13,043 bases of DNA. Source: an uncultured Burkholderiales bacterium. Lineage in GTDB: Bacteria > Pseudomonadota > Gammaproteobacteria > Burkholderiales > Burkholderiaceae_E. The position numbers were made by a program, and so were the translations under genes. The notes below the pieces were generated by a model, which ran no database searches, was not told the DNA's origin, and saw only the letters and a list, made by a program, of their open reading frames with translations. Each line of letters opens with the position of its first letter. Positions within the stretch are counted from its first letter, which is position 1. The stretch spans positions 1 through 13,043 of the forward strand of contig CAIXXI010000415.1 in assembly GCA_903923345.1 (NCBI GenBank). Reading direction: 5' to 3'. Of the stretch, positions 1-6,471 are shown one piece after another.

Positions 1-19
1 GAACCACCCCGTCTTTCGA

Positions 20-247
20 GGGGGGGCTGGTTGGGTTAAGCGCTTATGCCTGCGGGACCGCTTGAGCGGTCTGCTGACGGTAGTAGTTTGTCTCGTACTC
101 CGCCGGGGGGAGAGAGGCAAACGGTTCCATCAGTCGATGGTGGTCGAACTCATCTACAAGGTGATTGGCGTTTAGTCGTGGACGCAGCGTTCCTAAGCCG
201 CAGTGACTTCGGTATCAGGCTCGGTATCGCTCCGACCGAGCCCCCCC
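20..247 (+). ncRNA. Probable orphan HEARO / IscB-type omega-RNA
   Basis: This stretch has no plausible protein but dense RNA structure. Visible helices: 56-61 with 66-71 (loop TTGA); 86-94 with 114-122, continued inside by 98-101 with G-rich 106-110; 127-131 with 136-140 (loop AGTC); 168-171 with 182-185; 218-225 with 235-242. A perfect 9-bp long-range pairing joins GGGGGGGCT at 20-28 to AGCCCCCCC at 239-247 and could close the whole molecule, although it competes with the last hairpin. Segments such as TTAAGCGCTTATGCC, GTAGTTTGTCTCGTACTC, GGTGATTGGCGTTTAGTC and CCTAAGCCGCAGTG resemble, from memory, the conserved core of HEARO RNAs, the guide RNAs of IscB/IsrB nucleases. In that family the nuclease gene normally follows on the same strand. 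Here a tRNA terminator and tRNA follow instead, so the RNA would be an orphan or act in trans. Bases 1-19 could include the 5' guide. The family call rests on recalled motifs, not a covariance search. Confidence 0.6.
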
Positions 248-248
248 T

Positions 249-280
249 AAAAGTCAAAGGGCCGCCTCCCGGCAGCCCTT
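249..280 (-). terminator. Intrinsic terminator of the tRNA transcript
   Basis: Read on the minus strand, AAGGGCTGCC (280-271) pairs over ten positions, with one G-T wobble, with GGCGGCCCTT (266-257) around a GGGA tetraloop. It is followed by TGACTTTTA, a modest T-run at 252-249. It begins 27 bases after the CCA end of the tRNA, the expected place for a tRNA terminator. The structured RNA of the + strand ends only a few bases beyond it. Confidence 0.8.
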
Positions 281-307
281 GTCCTTTGAACCTCATCCCG
301 CAATGTC

Positions 308-386
<79 letters not shown>

Positions 387-511
387 CCAAGACGATGATA
401 CCCGCGGAGCCCTCGATTTCCGGAAATGCATCCACGCTAAACTCCGACCTTTTTCAGCGGCCAATTCCCTGGGGGCGGGCCGCAACCTAATCGGTTAATC
501 AGGAGACTCCA
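387..511. promoter_or_regulatory. Divergent intergenic region between tRNA and ypfJ
   Basis: These 125 bases must hold the tRNA promoter (minus strand) and the ypfJ promoter (plus strand). On the minus strand TATCAT at 400-395 could be the tRNA -10 box, placing the transcript start about two bases before the mature 5' end; no good -35 box is obvious. On the + strand TAAACT at 438-443 is a possible -10 box for ypfJ. A perfect 12-base palindrome, ATTTCCGGAAAT at 416-427, lies between the two and could be an operator. The promoter calls are weak; the palindrome is certain as sequence. Confidence 0.35.
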
Positions 512-1384
512 ATGCGCTGGCAAGATGGACGACAAAGTGCGAATGTTGAAGACCGCCGCGGTATGCGGGTTCCCGGCGGCAAAGGCGGTCTGGGCATCAT
601 CGGCATCGGACTGGCCTTGCTGGCCAGCTGGTTCTTTGGCATCAATCCGATGGTCGCTCTGGGCCTGGTGCAGGGCGTGAGCAAGATCGGCTCGAGCGTC
701 TCGGGCTCGCAGCCGGTTCAGGGCAAGCAAGGGCCGATCGAAGACCAGGGCGGCAAGTTCACGTCGGTGATCCTGGGCAGCACGGAAGAAGTCTGGAACG
801 CCATCTTCAAACAGGCCAACGCCCAGTACACGCCGCCGCGCCTCGTGCTGTTTACTGGCGTCACGCCCACCTCGTGTGGCACCGGCCAGGCCGCAGCAGG
901 CCCCTTCTACTGCCCGAACGACAAGACCGTCTACATCGACCTGAGCTTCTATCAGATGCTCCAACAGAAGTTTCAGGCGCCAGGCGACTTCGCTCAGGCC
1001 TATGTGGTCGCCCATGAAGTCGGGCATCACATCCAGAACCTGATGGGCACCATGCAGAAGGTGCAGGGGATGCAACAACGCTCGCCCGAGAAGCAATCGA
1101 ACCTGCTGTCGGTGCGCCTCGAGCTGCAGGCCGACTGCTATGCAGGCGTCTGGGCTCACCATTCGCAGAAGGCGCGCGGCTGGCTCGACAAGGGCGATAT
1201 CGAAGCCGGCCTGAATGCCGCGTCGCAAATCGGCGACGACAAAATGATGAAGCGCTCGCAAGGCGTGGTCGTGCCCGATGCATTCACTCACGGCTCCAGT
1301 CAGCAGCGGACTTACTGGTTCGGCACCGGCATGAAGACCGGTGACCTGCGCTCCTGCGACACCTTCACGCAGACCACCCCCTGA
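512..1384 (+). CDS. ypfJ: Neutral zinc metallopeptidase, YpfJ family
   Basis: A 290-residue putative zinc protease of the YpfJ family (Pfam Zn_peptidase type). The start is set by the strong ribosome site CAGGAGA at 500-506. The N-terminus carries the family's RWQDGRQS-type opening, a Gly-rich stretch and one membrane segment at about residues 27-46, so the protein is probably anchored in the inner membrane with its catalytic domain outside the cytoplasm. The zinc site is HEVGHH: H168 and H172 are the likely ligands and E169 the catalytic base. E204, in the conserved ELQADCYAG segment, is the likely third ligand. Cysteines in the TSCGTG, FYCPND and ADCYAG segments and near the C-terminus could form disulfides. 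Substrates of this family are not established. Length and motifs are complete. Family call is very sure; biological role unknown. Confidence 0.93.
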   Translation: MRWQDGRQSANVEDRRGMRVPGGKGGLGIIGIGLALLASWFFGINPMVALGLVQGVSKIGSSVSGSQPVQGKQGPIEDQGGKFTSVILGSTEEVWNAIFKQANAQYTPPRLVLFTGVTPTSCGTGQAAAGPFYCPNDKTVYIDLSFYQMLQQKFQAPGDFAQAYVVAHEVGHHIQNLMGTMQKVQGMQQRSPEKQSNLLSVRLELQADCYAGVWAHHSQKARGWLDKGDIEAGLNAASQIGDDKMMKRSQGVVVPDAFTHGSSQQRTYWFGTGMKTGDLRSCDTFTQTTP

Positions 1385-1399
1385 GCGCGAACGCCACAC

Positions 1400-1420
1400 C
1401 CCCGGTCGCAGCGACCGGGG
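1400..1420 (+). terminator. Strong hairpin after ypfJ, possible terminator
   Basis: CCCCGGTCG (1400-1408) pairs perfectly with CGACCGGGG (1412-1420) around a three-base loop. It lies 15 bases after the ypfJ stop codon. Only a broken T-rich stretch (TATTGCCCTATTTGT) follows, so termination is uncertain. The hairpin ends two bases before the TTG proposed as start of the next gene, so it could also hide that gene's ribosome site. Confidence 0.5.
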
Positions 1421-1422
1421 TA

Positions 1423-2601
1423 TTGCCCTATTTGTCTGCGGCGGCATTCGCCAGCATGGCCTCGATCCGAGTGGCTGATCCGATGCTGCCGGCGCTGGGG
1501 CGCGACTTCAACAGCCTGCCTGCCGACGCCGCCGGCGCCATCACCTCGTTCACGCTGGCCTACGGCCTGATGCAATTGGTCTGGGGGCCACTGGGCGATC
1601 GCCTGGGCAAGCTGCGCCTCATCAATTGGGCCACTCTGGCCGCGACCCTCGGTTCCCTCTTGTGCGCACTCTCACCCACGCTGTCGATGCTGACCGTGTC
1701 GAGGCTGCTGACCGGTGCCTGCTGCGCAGCCATCATTCCGATGGCGATCGCCTACCTGGGCGATACCGTCGAATATTCGATGCGTCAGGCCGCCCTCGCA
1801 CGCTTTGCCACCGGCACGCTCACCGGCATGATCGCGGGGCAGGTCATCGGCGGGATGGCAGCCGACACCGTGGGCTGGCGGGCCGCGTTCGGGTTGCTGT
1901 GCGTGCTGTTCCTCATCACCGGCATTGCGGTGATGCGCCTGCGTCGCCGACTCGATGTGACAAGCACACCGCAAACGGTTTCCTCGATGCGACTGAGCAC
2001 GATCATCGCCAGTTATGCCGGCGTGTTGCGCTCGGGCTGGTCCCGATGGATCCTGATGGCTGGCTTGCTGGAGGGTGCGGTGATGTTCGGTCCGATGGCA
2101 TTCACGCCCACCTGGCTGCATGAAGACGCCGACGTGACGCTCACGGTGGCCGGATCGATCGTGGCCAGCATGGGACTGGGCGGTCTGCTCTATACCAGCC
2201 AAGCCAAAAGACTGATTACACACCTGGGCGAGAGCCGTCTGATCGGGTTCGGGTCGGTCGTGGTGGCCCTGGGCTTGTGTGCACTGTCTGCATCCGTTCA
2301 GCTCTTGCCCGCTCAGGCAGTGGTCCTCGCGGCGGTGGGCTGCTGCGTGATGCTCGGCTTCGGTTTCTACATGCTGCACAACACCCTGCAGGTGCTGGCC
2401 TCGCAGATGTCGGCTCAGTCGCGTGCCACCGCGGTCGGCCTGTTTGCCGTATCGATCTTCCTTGGCCAGGCTGGCGGGGTGGCGATCGCAGCGCGCCTGA
2501 TCCCGATCATGGGACAGGATCGGCTGATCATTGCCTCTGGCATCCTGATGGCGATGCTGGGATCCCTTCTTGCCTGGCGTGTTTCATGGAACCCGAAATG
2601 A
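1423..2601 (+). CDS. Major facilitator superfamily transporter
   Basis: A 392-residue, 12-helix transporter of the DHA1-like drug/metabolite efflux type. The first helix is ASMASIRVADPMLPAL. The loop after helix 2 carries the MFS signature WGPLGDRLGKLR (about residues 54-65), with D59 and R60 matching the conserved Asp-Arg. A long hydrophilic middle linker (about residues 173-195) separates two six-helix halves. No ATG precedes helix 1 in frame, and the frame is closed upstream at 1342, so translation must begin at TTG 1423 or inside helix 1 at ATG 1456. TTG is preferred because it keeps helix 1 intact, yet no clear ribosome site lies upstream. The gene's last bases overlap the next gene's start as ATGA, so the two are probably co-translated. 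The substrate cannot be inferred. Confidence 0.88.
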   Translation: MPYLSAAAFASMASIRVADPMLPALGRDFNSLPADAAGAITSFTLAYGLMQLVWGPLGDRLGKLRLINWATLAATLGSLLCALSPTLSMLTVSRLLTGACCAAIIPMAIAYLGDTVEYSMRQAALARFATGTLTGMIAGQVIGGMAADTVGWRAAFGLLCVLFLITGIAVMRLRRRLDVTSTPQTVSSMRLSTIIASYAGVLRSGWSRWILMAGLLEGAVMFGPMAFTPTWLHEDADVTLTVAGSIVASMGLGGLLYTSQAKRLITHLGESRLIGFGSVVVALGLCALSASVQLLPAQAVVLAAVGCCVMLGFGFYMLHNTLQVLASQMSAQSRATAVGLFAVSIFLGQAGGVAIAARLIPIMGQDRLIIASGILMAMLGSLLAWRVSWNPK

Positions 2602-3257
2602 TTGTTTCGCAGCGCCCCACAGCATGTCGTCGTCAAGTGCGAGTCAGCCTGAGCCTGGCAATTGCGGTCATGGTCTCGGGCTGTGCCACCTCGCGCGAAG
2701 AGCGGTCGGTGCAGACCGGGCAAACCGTGCAAATGTCTGACAGGTCGATACGCGGTGCAAAGGTGCTGGTCACCTGCCAGGCACCGGATGCGCCGCTCGC
2801 GCAGATCTGCGAGGAGCATTTTGTGCGCTTGCTGCAGCAGGCAGGCGTGCTTGCATCACGGCCCTCAAGGCCGATCGATACCCAGGCCGGCAACGAGGCC
2901 GCGCTGCGTGCGGCGCGGGCGGACGGCGCCAGCGCCATCGTCAGCAGCCGGGTGTCCTTGAGTGCGGCGCCAGTGCAGACCCTGACGCCTGCCGTGGGCG
3001 GTTCATTCGGATTCGGACGAGGTGTCTGGGGGCCAGGCATGGGCGTGAGTGCAGGTTTCACGGTTCCCTTGCCTGCTGGCCCCCAAAACACCGCGCTGGC
3101 AGCGGGCACCGTGGTGATCGATGCGATCAGCGGTCAGCAGATTTGGGCGTTTCGATCCGGGCAGAACGGCCAGGATGAGCCCTCGGTTCAGGCCGCGGCG
3201 CTGGCTGGCGCTGCAGTCGATGCGATGGGTCGAGGCGGTCTGCTGGAATCAAGGTAG
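2598..3257 (+). CDS. Predicted lipoprotein of unknown function
   Basis: A 219-residue protein starting at ATG 2598, which overlaps the stop codon of the transporter gene as ATGA; ATG 2586 is an alternative four codons longer. The N-terminus is a lipoprotein signal: basic RRQVR, a hydrophobic run to residue 26, then lipobox VSGC with Cys29 as the lipidation site. The residue after Cys29 is Ala, which favours sorting to the outer membrane. The mature part has a segment AKVLVTCQAPDAPLAQICEE suggesting a small nucleotide-free alpha/beta fold, a Gly-rich stretch SFGFGRGVWGPGMGVSAGF, and a C-terminal part VIDAISGQQIWAFRSG. It recalls small outer-membrane lipoproteins of the DUF4136 kind, but I do not recognise a specific family. 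The reading frame is real, judging from signal peptide and coupling; function unknown. Confidence 0.82.
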   Translation: MIVSQRPTACRRQVRVSLSLAIAVMVSGCATSREERSVQTGQTVQMSDRSIRGAKVLVTCQAPDAPLAQICEEHFVRLLQQAGVLASRPSRPIDTQAGNEAALRAARADGASAIVSSRVSLSAAPVQTLTPAVGGSFGFGRGVWGPGMGVSAGFTVPLPAGPQNTALAAGTVVIDAISGQQIWAFRSGQNGQDEPSVQAAALAGAAVDAMGRGGLLESR

Positions 3258-4415
3258 AGCTCTGGGCGGATCGCGCTGCCACAGCGCGATTGCAGCACCG
3301 AGCGCCAGGATCATGGCTGATGCAGTGAGTCCGGGTCGCAGGGACCCAAAATGATCCGCGACCCACCCTGTGGCAATCGGCCCAGCAATCTGACTGAGAC
3401 CGAACGCGATCGTGAAGGTGGCCATCGCAGCCCCCCAGGCATGCTTGGGCACGCCATGCTTGATGAGGCTGCTGACCGCCGAGGGCACACTGAACATCGT
3501 CACTCCGAACAATGCGGCCGACAGCAGCATGGCCGCCGGATGCACACTGAACATCGGCAATGCCGCACCGACACTCAAGATGGCCATGACCGCAGATAGC
3601 GGTCGACCACCCCGCCAGCGCTCGCAGGGCCCGGCCCAGACCATCGGCGCCAGCAGCGTGGCCGCACCGAGCGTGCACCACAGTGCGATCACGACCGAGG
3701 TTCCGCCACCGTTTTCGCGCACCCAGGCGATCACAAACGTCATGTAGCCGATGTAACCCAATCCGAAACACATGTAAGCGAGCATCTGCGGGACAAAGTC
3801 GCGCAGGTGCCAGGACGCAGCGCCGCTTGAGGCACTCGGCTCGTCAATGCGCAAAGCAGCCCAGCTGCTGGCCGCTGCCATCAGCAGACTGATCACGCCC
3901 ATCGCCTGCCATGCAAACGGCCATGAGGTATCGCCCAGTGTCTGCATCATCAGTGGCAGTGCCACACCGCACAAAATCAGACCGAACCCACCGCCCGCGA
4001 AGAAGATCGCGATCGTCGTGGTGGCGCGCTGCGGCTGCCCGGCAAACACATTGCCAGACAGCGCTCCGCCACAGATGAAGACCCAGGCACCGCCGATGCC
4101 GGAGACGAGCCGCGCCAGGGACAAGCCTGTCAGATCACGAGTCAATCCGGTCGCCAGCAGCGCAGCTGCGGTGATCAGCATGCCGGCAATGAAGAGCACT
4201 CGGTTTCCGGTTCGCCCGACCAGTGCTCGCGCCAGCATTGCACCGGCCAGATAGCCGATCGCATTGGCGGTGTTGAGGCCCCCGGCCTGGGACCAGTCCA
4301 GTGCGAGGTCGCTTCGCATCTGCGGCAGGACCAGCGCATACGCAAACCGCGCGAATGAATTGGCGACCGTCGGACCGAACGACAGCAAAAAGGCGATCAG
4401 GAATCCGCGTGACAT
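3249..4415 (-). CDS. YbfB/YjiJ-family MFS transporter
   Basis: A 388-residue, 12-helix transporter. The N-terminus ANSFARFAYALVLPQMRSDL followed by LNTANAIGYLAGA is typical of the YbfB/YjiJ branch (Pfam MFS_4), whose members are putative efflux or sugar-type carriers with few known substrates. The loop LARALVGRTGNRVLF replaces the usual MFS motif A. A Gly-rich helix, GIGGAWVFICGGALSGNVF, is also characteristic. The gene converges on the lipoprotein gene and their 3' ends overlap by nine bases (3249-3257), with no terminator between them. Its start at 4415 faces the start of the enoyl-CoA hydratase gene across 94 bases. The ribosome site is weak. Family call is firm; substrate unknown. Confidence 0.9.
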   Translation of the reverse strand: MSRGFLIAFLLSFGPTVANSFARFAYALVLPQMRSDLALDWSQAGGLNTANAIGYLAGAMLARALVGRTGNRVLFIAGMLITAAALLATGLTRDLTGLSLARLVSGIGGAWVFICGGALSGNVFAGQPQRATTTIAIFFAGGGFGLILCGVALPLMMQTLGDTSWPFAWQAMGVISLLMAAASSWAALRIDEPSASSGAASWHLRDFVPQMLAYMCFGLGYIGYMTFVIAWVRENGGGTSVVIALWCTLGAATLLAPMVWAGPCERWRGGRPLSAVMAILSVGAALPMFSVHPAAMLLSAALFGVTMFSVPSAVSSLIKHGVPKHAWGAAMATFTIAFGLSQIAGPIATGWVADHFGSLRPGLTASAMILALGAAIALWQRDPPRALP

Positions 4416-4509
4416 GCTGCGATGCTAGTGCATGGCTCGTGATTCAGCACCGACAGGCGCGCTACCATCACAGACTGCAGCATCCAACTCAAACCCGACA
4501 GGAGACAAC

Positions 4510-5322
4510 ATGAGCACAGCCGTGCAGGAATTTTCGCGAGTGCGCCTGACCCAGGACGGCGCAGTGGCCACCCTGACCTTGAACCACACAGAGGTTCTGA
4601 ATTCGATCTCGAGCGAGATGCTGGTCGGAATCAACGACGCACTCGATGAAATCGAAGATCCCGCGCGCGATGTGCGCTGCGTGCTGATCACCGGAGAAGG
4701 CCGTGCCTTTTGCACCGGCGCGAATCTGCAGGGCCGCGGCCCGGTGCCGGAAGGTTCTCGGCCCAAGCCGGCAGGCAGCACGCTCGAGACCGAATTTCAT
4801 CCGGTCCTGCGTCGATTCCGCGACCTGCACTGCCCGATGGTCGCTGCGGTCAATGGACCGGCCGCAGGCGCCGGCATGAGCTTTGCCATGATGGCCGACC
4901 TCATCCTGGCATCGAAATCAGCCTATTTCCTGCAGGCCTTCCGTCGCATCGGCCTGGTGCCGGACTGCGGTGCCACCTGGCTGTTGCCCCGACTGGTGGG
5001 TCGGGCGCGCGCCATGGAACTCTCGCTACTGGGCGAGAAGTTGCCCGCGCAGACCGCACTGGATTGGGGCTTGATCAACAAGGTGCTCGACGATGAAGCC
5101 CTGATGCCTGAGGCGATCGCACTGGCGCGTCAGTTGTCTGAAGGCCCGACCAAGGCGCTGGCCCTCACCCGCAGGCTGTACTGGGACAGCCCGGCGCACG
5201 GTTTCGAGGATCAGCTCGACATGGAAGCCCGGCTGCAAAAGCAGGCGGGAGCGAGTGCCGATTTCAAGGAAGGCGTGAGCGCCTTCCTGCAAAAGCGCCC
5301 GGCCCGGTTCACCGGCGCCTGA
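4510..5322 (+). CDS. Enoyl-CoA hydratase/isomerase, PaaG-like
   Basis: A 270-residue crotonase-fold enzyme acting on a CoA thioester. Start ATG 4510 is chosen for the ribosome site AGGAGA four bases upstream; an in-frame ATG at 4432 would add 26 unlikely residues. The oxyanion-hole segments are visible as FCTGANLQGRG and VNGPAAGAGMS (about residues 114-124). The two catalytic glutamates of true enoyl-CoA hydratases are absent, replaced by Ser in GAGMSFAMMAD and Phe in FLQAFRRIG. Asp152 in GLVPDCGATWLLPRLVG matches the catalytic Asp of PaaG, the ring-epoxide isomerase of phenylacetate breakdown, and of related double-bond isomerases. So isomerase chemistry is more likely than hydration. No other paa genes are present, so the substrate may be another acyl-CoA. 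It stands alone on its strand apart from the DHH-family gene 169 bases downstream. Confidence 0.9.
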   Translation: MSTAVQEFSRVRLTQDGAVATLTLNHTEVLNSISSEMLVGINDALDEIEDPARDVRCVLITGEGRAFCTGANLQGRGPVPEGSRPKPAGSTLETEFHPVLRRFRDLHCPMVAAVNGPAAGAGMSFAMMADLILASKSAYFLQAFRRIGLVPDCGATWLLPRLVGRARAMELSLLGEKLPAQTALDWGLINKVLDDEALMPEAIALARQLSEGPTKALALTRRLYWDSPAHGFEDQLDMEARLQKQAGASADFKEGVSAFLQKRPARFTGA

Positions 5323-5491
5323 GTTGCATGAAGCCCGGCGACACAAGGTCCGCCGGGTGTTCGCATCGCCAGGTCTGATTCAGCCCGTGATCGGCTGCCT
5401 GTCGAGCCGCCCCCGATGCCGCTCATCGGATGGGGCTGTGCCAGGCGAACTGTCTGCCGAAGGATGACAGACACTGACGCGAGCGACACTG
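5323..5491 (+). promoter_or_regulatory. Hairpin-rich spacer before DHH-family gene
   Basis: There is no gene in these 169 bases but there are three inverted repeats. CCCGGCG at 5334-5340 pairs with CGCCGGG at 5351-5357; it sits just after the hydratase stop and may act as a weak terminator, without a T-run. CCGATG at 5413-5418 pairs with CATCGG at 5424-5429, extended outside by AGCC/GGCT (5405-5408 with 5434-5437). TGTCTG at 5451-5456 pairs with CAGACA at 5468-5473, ending 18 bases before the next start codon. The region probably contains the promoter of the next gene; no convincing -35/-10 pair was found. Confidence 0.4.
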
Positions 5492-6463
5492 ATGACACTT
5501 CCCAAGCACCGCTTTGTGACCCGGGCCGACTTCGACGGTTTGGCCTGCGCCGTCATGCTCAAGGAACTCGATCTGATCGATGAGGTCGTGTTCACGCACC
5601 CGCAGGATGTGATCGACGGCAGCTTCGTGATCACCGCCAACGACATCACCGCAAACCTGCCCTACGCCGCAGCCGCGCATCGGGTCTTTGAGCACGGCTC
5701 GGCCGAGTTCATGCGCAACACCGCCCATGTGCGCAACCACATCATGGATCCGCATGCGGCCTCATCGGCGCGCCAGATCTGGCTGCACTACGGCGGTCAG
5801 TTCACCATGCCCAATGTCACCGAATCGATGCTGCGTGCAGTCGACCAGGCTTGCTCGGCGCAATTCAACGTCGAAGACGTGTTGCATCCCAGAGGCTGGA
5901 TTCTGCTGAATTTTCTGATGGATTCGCGCACCGGACTCGGGCGCTTTCGCAACTTCAGCATCTCGAACTACCAGCTCATGCTGGCCTTGATCGACTCGAT
6001 CCGAACACTGTCTGTTGACCGCATCCTGATGCTTCCGGACGTGCGCGAACGGGTCGATCTGTATCGGGAGCATGAAGGCCCTGCGGTCGACCAGCTGTTG
6101 GCCGCCTCTAGCGTTCAAGGCAATGTGGTGGTGCTGGATCTGCTTGAGCACGAGACGATCTGGGCAACCAACCGATTCATGGTCTATGCGCTCTACCCTC
6201 AGTGCAATCTGGTGATCCGCAGGATGTGGGGCCGTGAAAAGCGCAATGTGGTCTTTGCGCTGGGCACATCCATCTTCGATCGGACCTGCGCCACAGATAT
6301 CGGCGCACTGTGCCAACGCTACGGCGGCAGCGGGCATGCCCATGCCGGCACCTGCCAGGTCGATCTGGCGTTCTCGGACAAGGTTCTCGGCGAACTGCTG
6401 GCAACAGCCCATCAGGATGAGTCTGCGCGAGTCGGCGCGATGCGCGGGCCCGCCGCCCGATAG
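5492..6463 (+). CDS. DHH-superfamily phosphoesterase-like protein
   Basis: A 323-residue protein of the DHH phosphoesterase superfamily, which includes exopolyphosphatases, RecJ and nanoRNases that use two Mn ions. Motif I is seen as TRADFDGLACAVML with D13 and D15. A second motif, ITANDI, follows at about residues 46-51. The name-giving DHH triplet aligns with EHG in VFEHGSAE (E67-H68-G69), so one metal-binding position is conservatively changed and one lost. The next segment, MDPHAASSARQIW (D86, H88), fits the family. The C-terminal DHHA1-type substrate motif is present as GGSGHAHAG (278-286). The protein is probably cytoplasmic; no signal or membrane segment. Homologues are often named exopolyphosphatase-like, but the substrate is unproven, and the altered motif makes catalysis uncertain. 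The ribosome site is weak. Confidence 0.8.
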   Translation: MTLPKHRFVTRADFDGLACAVMLKELDLIDEVVFTHPQDVIDGSFVITANDITANLPYAAAAHRVFEHGSAEFMRNTAHVRNHIMDPHAASSARQIWLHYGGQFTMPNVTESMLRAVDQACSAQFNVEDVLHPRGWILLNFLMDSRTGLGRFRNFSISNYQLMLALIDSIRTLSVDRILMLPDVRERVDLYREHEGPAVDQLLAASSVQGNVVVLDLLEHETIWATNRFMVYALYPQCNLVIRRMWGREKRNVVFALGTSIFDRTCATDIGALCQRYGGSGHAHAGTCQVDLAFSDKVLGELLATAHQDESARVGAMRGPAAR

Positions 6464-6471
6464 GTCTTGAT

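Noticed and set aside
1..250. tmRNA, RNase P RNA, or another standard housekeeping RNA
   Set aside because: No tRNA-like ends, no tag peptide reading frame of the usual Ala-Asn-Asp type and no RNase P core motifs were found.
437..1447. 336-residue ORF on the minus strand opposite ypfJ
   Set aside because: It is a GC-rich frame shadow of the clearly real metallopeptidase gene, with Arg/Ala/His-rich composition and no recognisable domain.
1672..2379. 235-residue minus-strand ORF opposite the first transporter
   Set aside because: Composition is His/Gln/Gly-rich as expected from antisense of a membrane protein gene; no motifs or ribosome site.
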